Shown here: positions 11,316-24,337 of the stretch, one piece after another
How the letters are laid out: every line of letters begins with the position of its first letter
Numbering within the stretch: position 1 is the first letter of the stretch
From: Lutjanus erythropterus
Lineage: Eukaryota > Chordata > Actinopteri > Lutjaniformes > Lutjanidae
DNA: 64,000 bases
Reading direction: 5' to 3'
Assembly (NCBI GenBank): GCA_020091685.1
Contig: CM034595.1
Location: forward strand, 9,965,775 to 10,029,774
Notes under the pieces: generated by a model
What the model saw: only the letters and a program-made list of their open reading frames with translations
Database searches by the model: none
What the model was told of the DNA's origin: nothing
Program-made: the position numbers and the translations under genes

Positions 11316-13659
11316 GGACTAATGTCCAAGTTTCATCACAGTAATAAACTGATTCTTTAGACAATCCTAAAATATGTTGCAATATCACAAATCTGCCACG
11401 CTAAAATTTTGATTTGCTTTAATTCAGGGGTCTGCGCTCGATGTCAGAGATCATATATCCATGTAACACATTCAGTTACATTCATGTCAACTCACATAAA
11501 GCAATTCAATTAATGATTCAGCCATTTTTTGACTGAACTCTTCCAGATATTTGTGACACAGACGTGCCATGGGAATTTCAAAATAAAGGCGACGACGATA
11601 TTTTCACTTTGCATCGATTATGTTAGATCAGTGAACACTGAATCAATATGATGATCCACATCATTGTATCATTACACCCCTAGAGTAGTAGGTCAGATGC
11701 CAGTAACTGTTTTTCATGTGGCTTTTTGTGGAGGTTTACACTGCAGCGCAAGGTGTGTTAGCATTGTGCTTGGTTTATGTATGGAGGCTGGTGCTGTATG
11801 TGGTTTACTTGATAGACAAGCCCTGAAAGTAATAATATAGCTACGTGTGAAAAAGAAATGGTCAGACTGCAGGATTCTGTTTGGCAATGCTGTGTAACTT
11901 TGAATAGCACCCATTTAGGCTGCCAATTAGCTGGCTGTGGCTGATTTAGTTCATCTAGAAGACAAGTCGTTTTTTCCCCATCGCTCGGTTGAAGATTAGG
12001 GCGGGTTTCATTGGTTGACTACAGCCCTTGAAATCTTTAAGAATTTTCATAAAATAAGTAGTGTATTTTCCTCTCAGTCTGGGGGGAAAACACCGCTGAT
12101 CAAGCATGAGACGGTGGTGCATTCCCAGCAAGAAGCAGGAACACGAGGCACCGTACAGAAAACTGAGACATGTTGGCTGTGTATCATACTTTGATCTGGC
12201 ACAAAATCCATTTCACATCAACTTCAACATGTTTTTCCAAGCCTCTGATACAAAAACATAGGTGTCAAATGCAACAATTAACGATCATGCTTATTTAAAC
12301 TGGTTAAAAGTCAAATTAATGAATTCAGGCATACACCCATCCATAATGAGGCCATACTCCAAGCAACACCACTTAAGGCAATGTCTGTGAGAAAACCCTC
12401 ATTGTGTACATGACAAAAACACTAGCGAACAATGGCAGATATCCAACAGAGACAGTGAAAGGCTAATCAACAGGAAGTGCACTGACAGTAATACAGTTGT
12501 GTCACAGGACAGACCAGCTCTTTAACTTTTGGAGCTGAAATATCTTGTGATGTTAGTCACTTCCTTGCAGCACTGCCCTCCACTGTTGAGCAATTAAAAA
12601 AGTGGTGGAAGGAGTATCTTTAAAGTTCAATATCAAAGTAGTAGTTTTGCTTTCAAAACCAAAAAACCTGTCCGCAAAATAAGTTTTGACATCCAGAGTT
12701 TCAGCAGCTGACAAAATAAATGTGCTACTGGTGCTGATTGATAGTCCTGTCATCACATGTTATGCATTCCACATTCTTCCTGTAGCTTTTATCTGGACTG
12801 AACTATGATGACTGAACTGGCTCGGGCTGGATAAATCTGGGCTGCGAGTGCGAAACCAAGGCCCAGGTTGCAGGCTGCAGTGGATGCCCTACCCTCTGGG
12901 GGAACGAGCTAATCAAATCCGAGGTCAGTCATGCTGCTGGGATGCAGCCTCCCTGACTCAGCAATGTGTGCAACTTTGTTTGGACAACAATGAACAAGGC
13001 AGAGCAGGGATGCATTGTGCAGTATGGATCGTAGGTTGTGCAGTGTGCAGGGTTGACTGGGAGGGTAGTTTCACGGGCAGAGGTTTCATAGGGAGCAGAA
13101 CTACACTGCAGAGGATGATGGGATGGGTGGAGACTATTCTAGGCTAGTAACTGGCTGACTGGATGTCAGGACTAAAAGAAAACCTTTAGGCTTCCTTTAC
13201 TCTGTCACTGATAATCATGACCAAATCCAGGATTCTATTTGACTTTCGATTTAAAGGTCGCAATTCGATTCAATTTTAAACATTTGTTCAGCCGTGTTAA
13301 GACTATCGAGTTCTCATGTGCACAAAGCCACGCTTTAAGGAAGGTTGCCTTGTGGAACACCTGAACTGTAATATGAGATGTAGACTAGAGGGATTGTTGT
13401 TGGAAGTGAGTCATAGAAAAGTGGCTGTTGTAACGTGAAAGGAGTTTTTAACTGGTTATAAAAGTTATAAAGGTGTCAGTGAGAAGACTGGCTATTTCTA
13501 TATAGTTGTTCTTAATGGCTGCCACTCTGGGTCAGCATGCGATGGGATACTGGGAAATTGCCAACCCTGCTTTTGATTTTGGCTGAAACAAAAAAACCCA
13601 AAAAAAACAATGAATGTTCCCGTTGCCTGTGTAGACCTGATGAAAAAAGGCATGTACCT

Positions 13660-13965
13660 AGTTGGTATGCAGTACCAGCTGTCTGTGACCTGACTTCAAA
13701 CTGGAAAGCTGCAGGTTTTGCCATGTTTTATGTTGTTTTACCTCTGTTAAATCTGGTGTTAGCATGTTTCTAATGTGGCTATTCCCACAGAATGGGGCGA
13801 TGTTGTAATACTGAGGGACGTTCAAGAGAATTTATGTGAATATTAAGCCTCATTTGAGTCCTAAATAAAGACAGTAGTCAGCTGGATGCTGGTAAGTGCT
13901 ATTTACTTTGTGTGGAGGTTTATACTGCTGCGCAGGGTTTGGCAATGTCTATGGATTAGAAATGT
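13660..13965 (+). repeat. Dispersed repeat family C, copy 2
   Basis: Carries ACCAGCTGTCTGTGACCTGA, TTTTGCCATGTTTTATGTTG, GGTGTTAGCATGTTTCTAAT, CCCACAGAATGGGGC and then GTGGAGGTTTATACTGCTG, matching copy 1 near 11.16-11.78 kb. Confidence 0.75.
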
Positions 13966-15354
13966 CACAATATCCAAAGTGAAACGTTGCAAAATACAAT
14001 GATATCGTTCCTGAGTCTAAAAGGGTCTTTGTCTATGCATTACTTGTCCTTAATTTAGTTGAGTGACCAGCAGCAGCAGCTTCTTTTTATTGTCCCTCCT
14101 ACATGTGAAAAGTGGAACTTAGGCAACAACTCTATGGGGACTTAGTCAGGACAAACTATTATTTGAAAGCATATTTTGACTGATTTCCCATTTAGAAACT
14201 GAAATTGTTGCATTCCCTACAATCATACTACACAGATTTAATACAAAAAAACTTTTATTATTCATCAGTATTGGTGTGACAAGTGAAAAATAACATGATT
14301 CCCACGTAGAGCACCCGTTAATCTAGATGTCTATTTTTGCCCTGTTCACAGACAAGATCTTCTTGAAGGGTCAAAGTGGAGTTAGACAATAACAGCAGTT
14401 TGCTTACATGATTCAATTGCTCAGCTAGATTAAATGTTAATTTGATCATTTTCTAGAAACAAATCAGATTAGAAGACATCCTTCATATTTCAAAATGTAA
14501 TTTGATACCTTTGGATTTTCACTGCTTGTTTGTCAGCCCACATTTAATTCAATAACTTGATCAAAGTTGAGATTATGTTAAATGGAGTTTGCACAGCAAC
14601 CAAGGCAGTGAGGAAAAAACAAAAACAAAACTCACAGGCTCACAGCTGACAGCTTTAAATGTGTAATGTCATTCATCATAAGCAATATAGAGCTTTCTAA
14701 TCTGCATCCGATATGATGTAGATAACATGACCAAACACAGTAAAGAAGCGATCAGATGGGAAATGATTACCAGGGTCACAATGAATTTCCTGGTTTCAAA
14801 TTTTAATAACATTAAAACTGTGCCTCACTACAGTGCTTTGAGAAACTCCCGGTAAATACGGTCCAGCATCAGCCAAAATTAGCAACAGTATCCCAGACAC
14901 AGTCACGGCAGCAACGTGGGTTTGTTTTGCGTCAGTGAAAACAATGAGATCACAAAGGACACGATGCCTTTCCAAACCATTGAGAAGTTTTCAACATTAA
15001 ACTCGTGAGTGTGTATCAGTACTTTTTGAACATTTTCAGCACATTTTAACAAGAGCACCATAATACTGATAACTGTGAGGATTTTTGGTTACTATATGAA
15101 ATTTTCATGCTGTCTCACTGCTATCCCAAAGGCTTTATGAAGGATTGAGAAACAAAAATGTATATTCCCAGTGTCTGTGAAGACAACAAGGCTTGTGGGT
15201 TAGTTTGTGCAGTACATGCTAGTTTGTAGCTGGCTTCCTAGTTTAAGGCAACACTTGTATTATATTGTGTGTAGTGATTTCATACATAGCTAACAAATTC
15301 CTTAACACACCAGAGTTACAATCACCACAGTTACTGCACTTACTGTATCTGCAT

Positions 15355-15500
15355 CAGGGCTGCACGATTTGGTAAAAAAGTCATATTGCGACTGAAATTG
15401 CAATGTGATCAGTTTTGCATTGCAATTTTCATGTTCCCTGAAGAATAACTATTATTTTATTACAATTGCGATTAATGTAATGTGCAGCTGTAATTTGCAT
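15355..15500. mobile_element. hAT-like MITE fragment ('GGGCTGCACGAT' family)
   Basis: Starts CAGGGCTGCACGATTTGGTA and continues with repeated TTGCGA/TTGCAA motifs typical of this fish element; right end not clear. A relative of opposite orientation ends at about 30.46 kb. Confidence 0.6.
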
Positions 15501-16330
15501 ACATACAAGTACCCCAGTTATGAACAGTTTTTTCCAGTACCCCAGTTATGTTTTATCCCTCCGTGGTGAAACTCAAATATAATGGAGAGAAAGTAGGATT
15601 CTGGCATGTTAACACTTTGGATGCACTGACACCTGATGATGGTGTCGGTGCACCCAACACTGTCATATCCCACACCCAATATCGTGTTATGAAAAGTAGA
15701 CGCTCAACACAAGCAAACATCTAAATAACCAACATGACGCAGAGTTCAAGGAGTCTGCTAATGTTTACCCTCTATTTTTTGGATGCACCGTCCAAGGTCA
15801 TGGCAGAGTGGTGTCAAAAACTGGAAAATATTTTAGTGCCTTTCACCATAGCAACGAATAGAAACCAGCGAAGCAAAACCATTAAAAAGACATAAGGGGA
15901 GATGTTTGAGATGGGCCATTAACAACTGCTCTTAGACACCTTACGACAGCATCAAGGCCCTTCATGATGTGTCATGTCATCAGCTCTGTAAAGAGAGTTG
16001 TACTGTTCATTCAGACAACCTCATGTCAGCTTGATAAACATCCTGTGTCAAAGAGGACAGCAGGCGTCACTGAGATCAGACCCTGAGTGGCTCTTAGTGC
16101 CTCTGACTCTACAATGACGCACGCAAACACGCACTAAATTTACAACGCAGCCGTAAAAAGCAGGATAATAACTTTACAGAACAGCCTAAGTATTCAGAAT
16201 TATTACTGTGGTGTGTCATAACCAATCGATCATCCCATCCTAAAACTATTTACCATCCCCTGTTCAGCATTCGTGAATGTCCTTGGTGCATAGCTGGTGT
16301 TTTATGTGACAACAACAGTTTTCCTTTTTG

Positions 16331-16639
16331 TAAAGACCCAGTATGTAGTATTTAGTGGTTCACATCTAGCTGTGAGCTTGCAGATTGCAATGATCCCCTC
16401 AACCTCCCTTACAATCTTTTAGGAGAGCCTAAACTACTACAGAAACATGGTGGAGCAACATAGCAGCCTCCATTGAAGAAGACGGCCTCTGGAGATATAA
16501 ACAGCTCATTTTAAGGTAACCAAACACAGTTTTTAATTTTAGGTGATTATATACTAAAAACACACTTTTGAATATCATATTCCATTTCTGCCACATTTGG
16601 CCAATATATCCCTGTATATCTTGCACACTGGACCTTTAA
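16331..16639 (-). mobile_element. MITE-like element with 'AAAGGTCCAGTGTG' ends
   Basis: Left TAAAGACCCAGTATGTAG and right ending GCACACTGGACCTTTAA are inverted relatives. The interior (ATTCCATTTCTGCC, AAGGTAACCAAACACAG, GATTATATACTAAAAACAC) matches a repeat I know as abundant in perch-like fish. Confidence 0.75.
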
Positions 16640-17194
16640 GTCAGGGACATGAAGAGTTAATAATCAGCAGGGCTCCTACAGTGTCAGAGCCTTTCATCCA
16701 GGCGGCTTCAGCATAGAGCATCGATTCTCCCTAGGTGCTATTTGCTACCGTCTCATCCATGAACTATTTATTTTTAGCTTTATAGCTCCTCTGTTTCTCA
16801 GCACAAAGCCAGCCTATAGGACATTCAGGTCTACAGGACATTCACAGCTGCTGAAACGCTGGTTTTATTTGGGTTTCTCCAGCATTCTGAAATATCAGGT
16901 CACATATTTGGCTTATATGGAAGGAACCTCTGTTCTACAAACTATATGTTTCAAAGCTTGGCCTCACCTATGACCGCTGCTGGCTCTTGTATCAAATAGT
17001 GGCTCTGGTGGATCTTGTATCAGGAGCTCGGCCAATCAATATGGGTAAAAATATCTGGTGTTCAATGAAATAAACACAGGCGAAGCCAGGTGGTGGGATG
17101 ATCCTGGCACCAAATGTGGTGCAATAATAGTATGATTCAAGTTTGCCTTTTAAGCTTATTTAATCACTTTATCTTCATGGGAAAGTATTATTAG

Positions 17195-17800
17195 CAACGC
17201 AGCTCGCTTCACACGTCACATAAGCACCAAGTCACGACCAAAGTGACACACGCGACTCGACCAAACCTAAGAGGAGCAGCCATTGATTGTACTGTAAGAG
17301 GAGCTGTCTCTAACTCAATTAAGTGTCAGAGGACGGGGGACATGCAAATGTGACCCACTGATAAAGACCTGTTATTGACACATTGACAGCAAAACGAGGA
17401 AGGGAGGGGAGAGAGTAATCACAATCAGTATCATAGCCACTAATGACAGGTGCACACTATCTTCTTATCCTGCTGATCAATAATACCCATTATTCATCTC
17501 AAACTGGCGATGAATAATTAAGCTCCTTCCTCTCTTAGGGTGACATCCGTCCTTTCAAGCAGAAGGGTAGAGGAAGGCCGTGGCAGCCATCTTGAGAATG
17601 ACTGACATCGAGCTAATGGTCACCTTGTTGAACAGGAGAGGACGCACGGATTCAACAAAAGCAGACTAATAGCTCCATTAGGGAGTCCGCTGGCATCTTG
17701 GTCAGAACATTAAGTATGGAACATGAGAGCAAATCTATGAGTGCTACTGCAAAAGGTTGGCCGAAGGAATAAGATGCAATCTCATGGCTACAGCTCCTTG
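17195..17800. promoter_or_regulatory. Candidate conserved non-coding block
   Basis: Repeat-free, non-coding stretch dense in developmental factor motifs: octamer ATGCAAAT (17342-17349), TGACAGGTG, AACTCAATTAAGTG and AATAATTAAG. Conservation cannot be checked here. Confidence 0.3.
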
Positions 17801-18116
17801 GTTGGATTATTAAGCAGAAAGAAATTTAAAGGTAACCTTTCACAGGTGTTGGCTGATCCACGCTTTTGTGTAGGATCTGTTTCTGCACTGAGACGACCTC
17901 AGATTCTCAATGAAACATGAGAGAATGAGTCACAAAGAAGGAAAAACTGAAGAGAGTAAAAAAGAAACGATAAACAAGACAATGAATCCACTGTGTCGTC
18001 ATCAAACTGGAAATAAAACTCAATAGCGTGCGGTTTAATCACCCATAATGCCATATCAAAGTAGCTATCGCTCTTCATTCCATAATGAAGGATGAAGCCT
18101 GGGCTTTAGCATGACA

Positions 18117-18130
18117 GTTTCCATGGCGAC
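18117..18130. promoter_or_regulatory. RFX-type X-box motif
   Basis: GTTTCCATGGCGAC fits the palindromic RFX site (GTNNCC..GGNNAC) with both half sites present. Looser relatives are CACCATAGCAAC at 15845-15856 and GTTTCCATAGTGAC near 40276. Motif only. Confidence 0.35.
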
Positions 18131-18595
18131 TTTGTCGTTACTGTCCTAATGGCATGTCTATTGTGTGCAACTGCACCCTTGCTGATCATTGGCCGACCTA
18201 AATTTAGCCCCTGTATAAGTGACGGGGGAGAAAGTCACATTATTCTGTCCTTTTTAAGGGGACACAGAATGAGTCTGCTGTCTCACTTTCAGGCTCTGAT
18301 GGATCCCTGCTTGTGTCAGGCTCTGACCTCCTGCTTCAGGCTGTGATCGCCTTTCTACTGATTTACCAACACAAATACAGGGACCTAATGATGCACAAGA
18401 ACCAGCAAATCAAAAAGAGATTCGCTGCGACTTTGAAATGCCAAAGCTTAGGCTGTATTTAAGCCAGGATTTTCTGGGAGGGGGTCAAATGGGAGCATCA
18501 ATACTCTTCTTTTGCTTCATTCAAGGGAGGCAATAAATGATACAGTGAATGCTGTACAACAGACGAGTGCTAAAACATAACATTAAAATTTGACA

Positions 18596-18665
18596 GGGTT
18601 CGACATTAATCATAGCCCAATGACCCATGGTCACAAAATGGTACTCTGTGGCCACCAAGTTTTCT
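18596..18665 (+). repeat. Dispersed repeat family D fragment
   Basis: CGACATTAATCATAGCCCA, GACCCATGGTCAC and ACTCTGTGGCCACCAAG appear, reverse complemented, at about 47.88-48.06 kb. Confidence 0.6.
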
Positions 18666-18735
18666 CTACGAGGGCAGGGCAAACAAACACCAAAGTCTTT
18701 TTCAGGTGCTGGCAATGACTGAGGCTCAAACATGA

Positions 18736-18873
18736 AAAACAAGAAAAAGCACCACCAACTCATAGCTCCATTTAAGTTCCTTTAATCACCAACTTTTTTT
18801 ACACATCTTAATCACGTTGGTGTTAGAAGGAACTTAAATGGAGCTATGAGTTTGCAGCGCTTTTTCTTGTTTT
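18736..18873. repeat. 138-bp palindrome (long hairpin)
   Basis: Arms 18736-18782 and 18827-18873 (47 bases each) pair at all but about 4-5 positions, including an unbroken AACTCATAGCTCCATT..AAGTTCCTT stretch. The arms extend inward through CACCAAC/GTTGGTG pairing, leaving a loop of about 20 bases. Sequence outside the arms does not pair. Confidence 0.9.
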
Positions 18874-20106
18874 CTCACCATACTACTAGTCTTGACGAAC
18901 ACAACTTAACATTTCCACAAGTCCTTTGCTAACACCCAACTGTACTCACCACTGACCAACTACTGATATGTCGGTGCAACTCAAGATTGGGTTTACGAAT
19001 ACTACCAAAAAGTTGCATTTCCACTGCATGTTACAGCTAGATTTGCCTCTACTCACATTTTTTGACTTTCCATAGTGGTTACTACCTGAATCTTTATTTG
19101 GCATCACCTCTGTTGAGGTTCCAAGTGAGCTGAGCTGATAGCAAATGGTGATATGAAACCCAGCAGTTTTCTTCATCTCTCAAAAATGGCGGCCCACAAA
19201 ACCACCCTGTGGTCTACTGAAGAAGTGCAGTCGTTTCAAGAATACCATCTCTTTGTCCCAAGTTGTAGATCTGGCAGTAAATGTACAGTGTAGTTTACAG
19301 TTTGTCAGTGCATAAAGGATGCAGCATCTCTCTGCCTTTGTTGAGGAAGCACCATCTGCAATGGATAAATGAAGAACCAAAAAGAGTTGAGTCAAGTCAA
19401 GATGTAGCAGAAAAACAGCTAAACCCGACCCTTACAGAGGAACCAGGAACCCTAAGGACGTGATAGAAAAAGGGCACCAGTCCTTTTCTGTATTGTTTTT
19501 ACATATGTTTATAATTGGGCCACCAAAAGTCTATTTTACTTTAGGAGCTTGGCAGCCAGTGCTTAAAAATATTTATGTCTATCTGTGTTTGACATATTAA
19601 ATGACACATAACCTTTTTTTTGTTTTTGATTACATAATGAAACAAGAATTTTAAGAAATTACAAGATCAAATGGATGAGATAACAGTTTGTCTGACTGGC
19701 CTAGCTGTTGTGCCATGGACAAATATTCCAGTCAACTTTGAAGTTCATTTGTAATTAGAAAAACAAACTGTTCTGGACTACATTATTGTCTCATAACTCA
19801 TCATTACATCCAGAAGTAGAACTATTTATAGTGACTGCTGTGTTGTTTTTCACTTATATGGTAACAATGACAGGCTGCTGGTAAGTCACGTCTAACAATG
19901 TAGCTTAAGACATCATCTAAACTGGTTCTGTTGGCAGCCCTCAGTGGATGCTGAGCTAAAGTTAGCTAACATTACAATTTCACAGACTGACAGGACGAGC
20001 TGCAGCTCAACTCTCAAAGGTTTTGATTTAAGAGATTAACATATTAATGTGATGTACTTGAAAGTATAACTGAGGGATTACTGTTTAATATCTATTGGCA
20101 TGTACA

Positions 20107-20328
20107 AGGGTTGTCACAATTTTCAATATTAATCAAAAATCGATCAAACTTTTCAAGCCTACTTGCAGCATCTAGCGCATGAACGACATTCAGGGACGAT
20201 GTAGCGTAGCTTACTGACCGGTAGACCACTGTTCTGTTGATCTTTACAAACCAAGACTCAATAGTCCAGCAATGGTATAAAATCCAAAGTCAAATGAAAT
20301 TGCTGATTTGAAGAATCGTGACACCACT
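20107..20328. mobile_element. hAT-like MITE with 'GGGTTGTCAC' ends
   Basis: Left AGGGTTGTCACAATTTTC and right ending GAATCGTGACACCACT are inverted relatives about 220 bases apart; interior AT-rich at the ends and CpG-containing in the middle. Confidence 0.65.
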
Positions 20329-20939
20329 GCCATATACAGGGCTGGAAAACAACATGCACTGGCAGCAAAAGCGAGATTGTTTGAGTAACAGACTCACCAC
20401 TCTGTTGGTCTTTTTAAACACACAGAAAAGGGAAACCTCGCTAATTTTTTAAATATGAAAATGATACAGGGGCATTTCACTCTCTAAAAAACATCTTTGG
20501 CAGAGCTTGGAGACCGACTGTGGCTCTGTGATGCATGTTTACCAGTTAACAGCCAAGTTGGTTTGAAGTTTGGCTGGCGAACAAAATAAATGTTGATACA
20601 GCTTATGAAATCTAAAAATGAGAAGCCTGCTGACAGCATTGAGCCTGTCCTTGTTTTTTATGGGACATTTTTTGTTTTTAAAGGTTCCTTATTGCAATGG
20701 CACAATCTGGCTCAGGCTGACTGAAGATTTCACCTTGATTGTGAAGACAATATATTAACATAACACAAGTTATTTATCGCCTTCGGTCAACAATTCATTT
20801 CCAAAAATGAATGAATACAACTGAAACAATATGTTCTGTCTCTAGCTTTTCCCTTTTGTTAACTTTAAACAAGACTCACATGCTCCAACATGTAGGTGGA
20901 GCCTGTCGAATAGTGTAAAATTACAGTTCGCCCCAAAAT

Positions 20940-21370
20940 TAAAAAGACATATGTTTGCCAATGATATTTATCCATCAAGGTTGCTTTTGTGAGCTACAGT
21001 ATTGCAGATACCAGCCATAGAGGTGTCTGCCATCTATCCAATATAACTATGACTTTCTGTCTAGTAGAAAGAAAGTAGTTCCGGTAGATTCTACTGCAGA
21101 AAGAAAGTAGTTCCTACATGAAACTGCTCACAACAAGGTCTGTGGATTATCTTGAGTAACTGGGTCATGATTTTTGGAAAGAGACACTGGTTTTGAATTT
21201 TTCAAATGTTGTTTTTTTGGTGCTTTGAGCAACACAAGCTGAATGCCATTTAGTCCCATTATACTGGAGAGAAGACAAACACCTCTTTGACTCATCTCTA
21301 AACTCACACCAAGAAATCTAGATGGATAAATAGGGGAAAAATATGTATCTTTGATTGAAATAAGAATACT
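20940..21370 (-). repeat. Dispersed repeat family B, most complete copy
   Basis: Shares GTAGAAAGAAAGTAGTTCC, CATGAAACTGCTCACAAC, ACTGGGTCATGATTT, GGTGCTTTGAGCAACAC, ATTATACTGGAGAGAAG and CTAGATGGATAAATAGGG with the intron-3 copies. The first block is duplicated locally (21061-21084 and 21097-21122). Confidence 0.8.
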
Positions 21371-21984
21371 TTGACCCAAAGGTTAAGAGAATAAGATATT
21401 GAGAACTGGGTAATGTATTATTCTTGTCTTCTACCCATTCATCAGTCTATATCTTCACCATATGCATTCCCGTCTATCCCCTCCTTCATCTCTTTTAACA
21501 TGGCCATCCACACTACCCTCCAATCCCATCATTTCTCCATCATCCATTGACTTGTTCTCCTCTCACACAGGGAGCTGCGAAAGAGCTGAAACAGTGGGAC
21601 CTCCTCTCCTACCCAGCGGTGAATAATGCAATCAGAGTGACTGATTGTCAGGAGGGTGCAGAGTTAAGATTGCGGCTGATGTGCGAGTCTCTCCGTGTTC
21701 ACATGCACACACACACCTGGCGCTTGGGGTATGACTCATCTAATGTCCGCAAGTCCTCTAATGCCCACCGTGCTTCCTCTAAGCCAAGCAGAAATCCATT
21801 CAACCTGCAGACTGTTCACACTGAGAGATCACGGCTGTCATTACCAGCCTTTATCTTCTTCACATCTGCTGGAATGGTGATACTGAATGATCTGAATCAT
21901 AATGTAGATCATATACAGCGGAGTAGCTTTTATAAAACATGATTAACTGTGTGCAGGCATGTTGTTAGCTCAGTGGAACCTCAG

Positions 21985-22530
21985 TATATTTTTTTTTGGT
22001 ACAGACCAAAATGTGCCTGTAGCACTAAGTACTGGAAACTGTCAAGCAGGAGATTCATAGTCTTGTTTACTTATTCTTCAATCAGATATTTGCTGATTTA
22101 AATAATACTTTTGCCCCTTTCAGACATTTTCATTGAGGAATTGGCTCCTCGCTTAACACTGAGATATTTTGTTCTCTCTTGCTAAATGAATAGAGTTTTG
22201 TAGAAAAACATATTCCTCAAGGTACTGAATCAAGTCTACAGCAGTTCCAGCAGCTCTGTTAGATTTTATGAGCAGTGTTGCAGGGCAAATGCTAATGCTA
22301 AAAAGCTCAAAATAACAATGCTAACATGCTGATGTTTGGTGGTTTTTTTTCTACCACATTCACTAATTAGCACAAAAGACAGCTAAGGCTGATGGGAATG
22401 TCAGCAGTTTTGCAGGTATTTGGTCATGAAGTAAAATATTGGACAGTTCATCCTGAGGGTACCAAACTTCACTGATAATCAATCCAATATTTGTTTAGAT
22501 ATTTCAACCTACTAGGATCTTGAATTGAGA
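21985..22530 (+). repeat. Dispersed repeat family E, copy 1
   Basis: Shares a long ordered series with 41290-41850: TTTTTTGGTACAGACCAAAA, GCACTAAGTACTGGAAACTG, AGATTCAT, ATGCTAACATGCTGATG, ATTAGCACAAAAGACAGCTAAGGC and TTTTGCAGGTATTTGGTCAT. A repeat of this type is common in perch-like fish. Confidence 0.75.
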
Positions 22531-23519
22531 ACCAGTTCCAGTTGAGAAACAATGCCAAGGTGCACACTGCAAAACAATGATGTCAAACTCATGCCCACGC
22601 TGCAGGCAACTTGCAGTAAGGAGTCATGGCAGAGAGGAAGAGATCTAAAGCATGGCTTAATTTCATGGGTAAAACGATCGTTTCAAATTCGAGTAGCAAC
22701 TCCAGAAATATGCTGAATCATTTTCATGTGCAACACGGATTCCAGGAATGCCATGTATTTGACGCTCTACACTCTGTAAACCCAGCAGCATTTCCTCAGT
22801 AAATGTGTTATATTATTGCACAGCTCTGTCGCATACTTGATTCTGATTCTTAAATAACAGAATTCTTCAGTCTGTTTTTTCTGAACAGCAGCCTGCTGAT
22901 ATGAATACCATACTGTTGTAAGGACTCAGTTCTGTTCATAGACCTGGGAGGACTTAGCAGATGAAAAAAAAAGCATTTTTAGATCAATATTTTGTGTCAA
23001 ATTAATATTTTTGCTTTTGTTTTTTCTATAAGGCCATATAATAAGCGGGATAATATATAGTGAGCGGGTCTCTATTGGGAAATAAGCCCCTTCAGGATTG
23101 ATTCAAGACCTTCGTCAGCCTGTCAGGGTTTATTCTGCAATAATGACCTGCTCACTGTACATTATCATTTACATGTGTTATGATAACATTAGCGCTTTGA
23201 CCAAGAAAACTTCAATGTAAGTGAAAGCTGTACAAATGTCCTATCATTCGAATCGGTTCCAAATCAAACGGGTTGAAAGAGGAGCTTTTGAACACCTCAG
23301 TCACATGTAGCTGTCTCTACAATGTGTTCAGACCCAGAGATAATAAAACTGTTGCACTGGCGCTGAAAACCTTTGTCAGCTTACTTTTTTCTAGACAGAA
23401 AATTGAACAGGAATCAATAAGGGAATAGATTAAAAACATATCGGACTGAGAAGCAGAATCAATAATGGCATTGGTATCAATAAAATCTTATCAGTTACCA
23501 TCCCTTGCTACATATAACC

Positions 23520-23645
23520 ACATATTCCAACCTCTAGGAAACCATGAATGCCTGTATAAATTCCATCATCCATCTGATAGTTGTTGAGATATTTCAGTCT
23601 GGACCAGCCAACCTGACTGACCAACACTGCCATCTTTGAAGCTAG
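23520..23645 (+). repeat. Fragment related to family E 3' part
   Basis: Contains ACCATGAATGCCTGTA, AATTCCATCATCCATCTGAT and AGTTGTTGAGATATTTCAGT, then CTGACCAACACTGCCAT, a tail I recognise as following family E type repeats in fish. Confidence 0.6.
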
Positions 23646-24337
23646 AGATACTGTACTCCAATAACATTTTTATTTTTACTGGTAGTGAGGATATTTATGT
23701 TGGTATCAGTATTAGAACAACCCTGCTTGGAGCCATGCCACTGGCATAGCTAAATATTTCTAATTATACCCAGAATGACATTTCAGGGCAAATGACTGAC
23801 TGCTATAACCACTGTTTTACTACAGCCCACTAGAACACTCGCAGATTATAATGCTAGCTGACTGATCATGTTGTTGGCAAGAATGACAACATCATGAATA
23901 CTGACAACCTCCTCTTTTCTTCCCAGGCATACAAACTGGAATCCAGACAGTCCTTCCCCCAAAAACTGCTCTCTAGTGTCACTATACAAAATGTAATGAG
24001 AGCTTTGCTGTGCCAGTTCTACTGAGAGCACTGCAATAGACTGAAACAGTGTGGGTTGGAAGGTTCAGGCCAAAAAAATTCTACATGACTCACACATTAA
24101 AGAATAATTCCAGTTTATCACAGCGGAGATGTTATCTTTGTAGTTCTGGCCATGGTTGCTATGCGTTATGATGACACTGAACTACAAGGTTATTGCAGAG
24201 ATCTCGGAATGAGGCGATAAAACAAAAGAAGAGGAAGTTTGAAGGGGTAAGAAATACAATCCTAAATCTGACAGCAAGCAGTTTAGAAGTGACAGGGGAA
24301 TAAAACATAGTCAGGATCTTAAAATCCCAGACAGGAG

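Noticed and set aside
21547-21942. 131-codon plus-strand frame preceded by a pyrimidine tract and CACACAG
   Set aside because: Acceptor-like start, but the protein resembles nothing I know and there is no good donor or partner exon on that strand.
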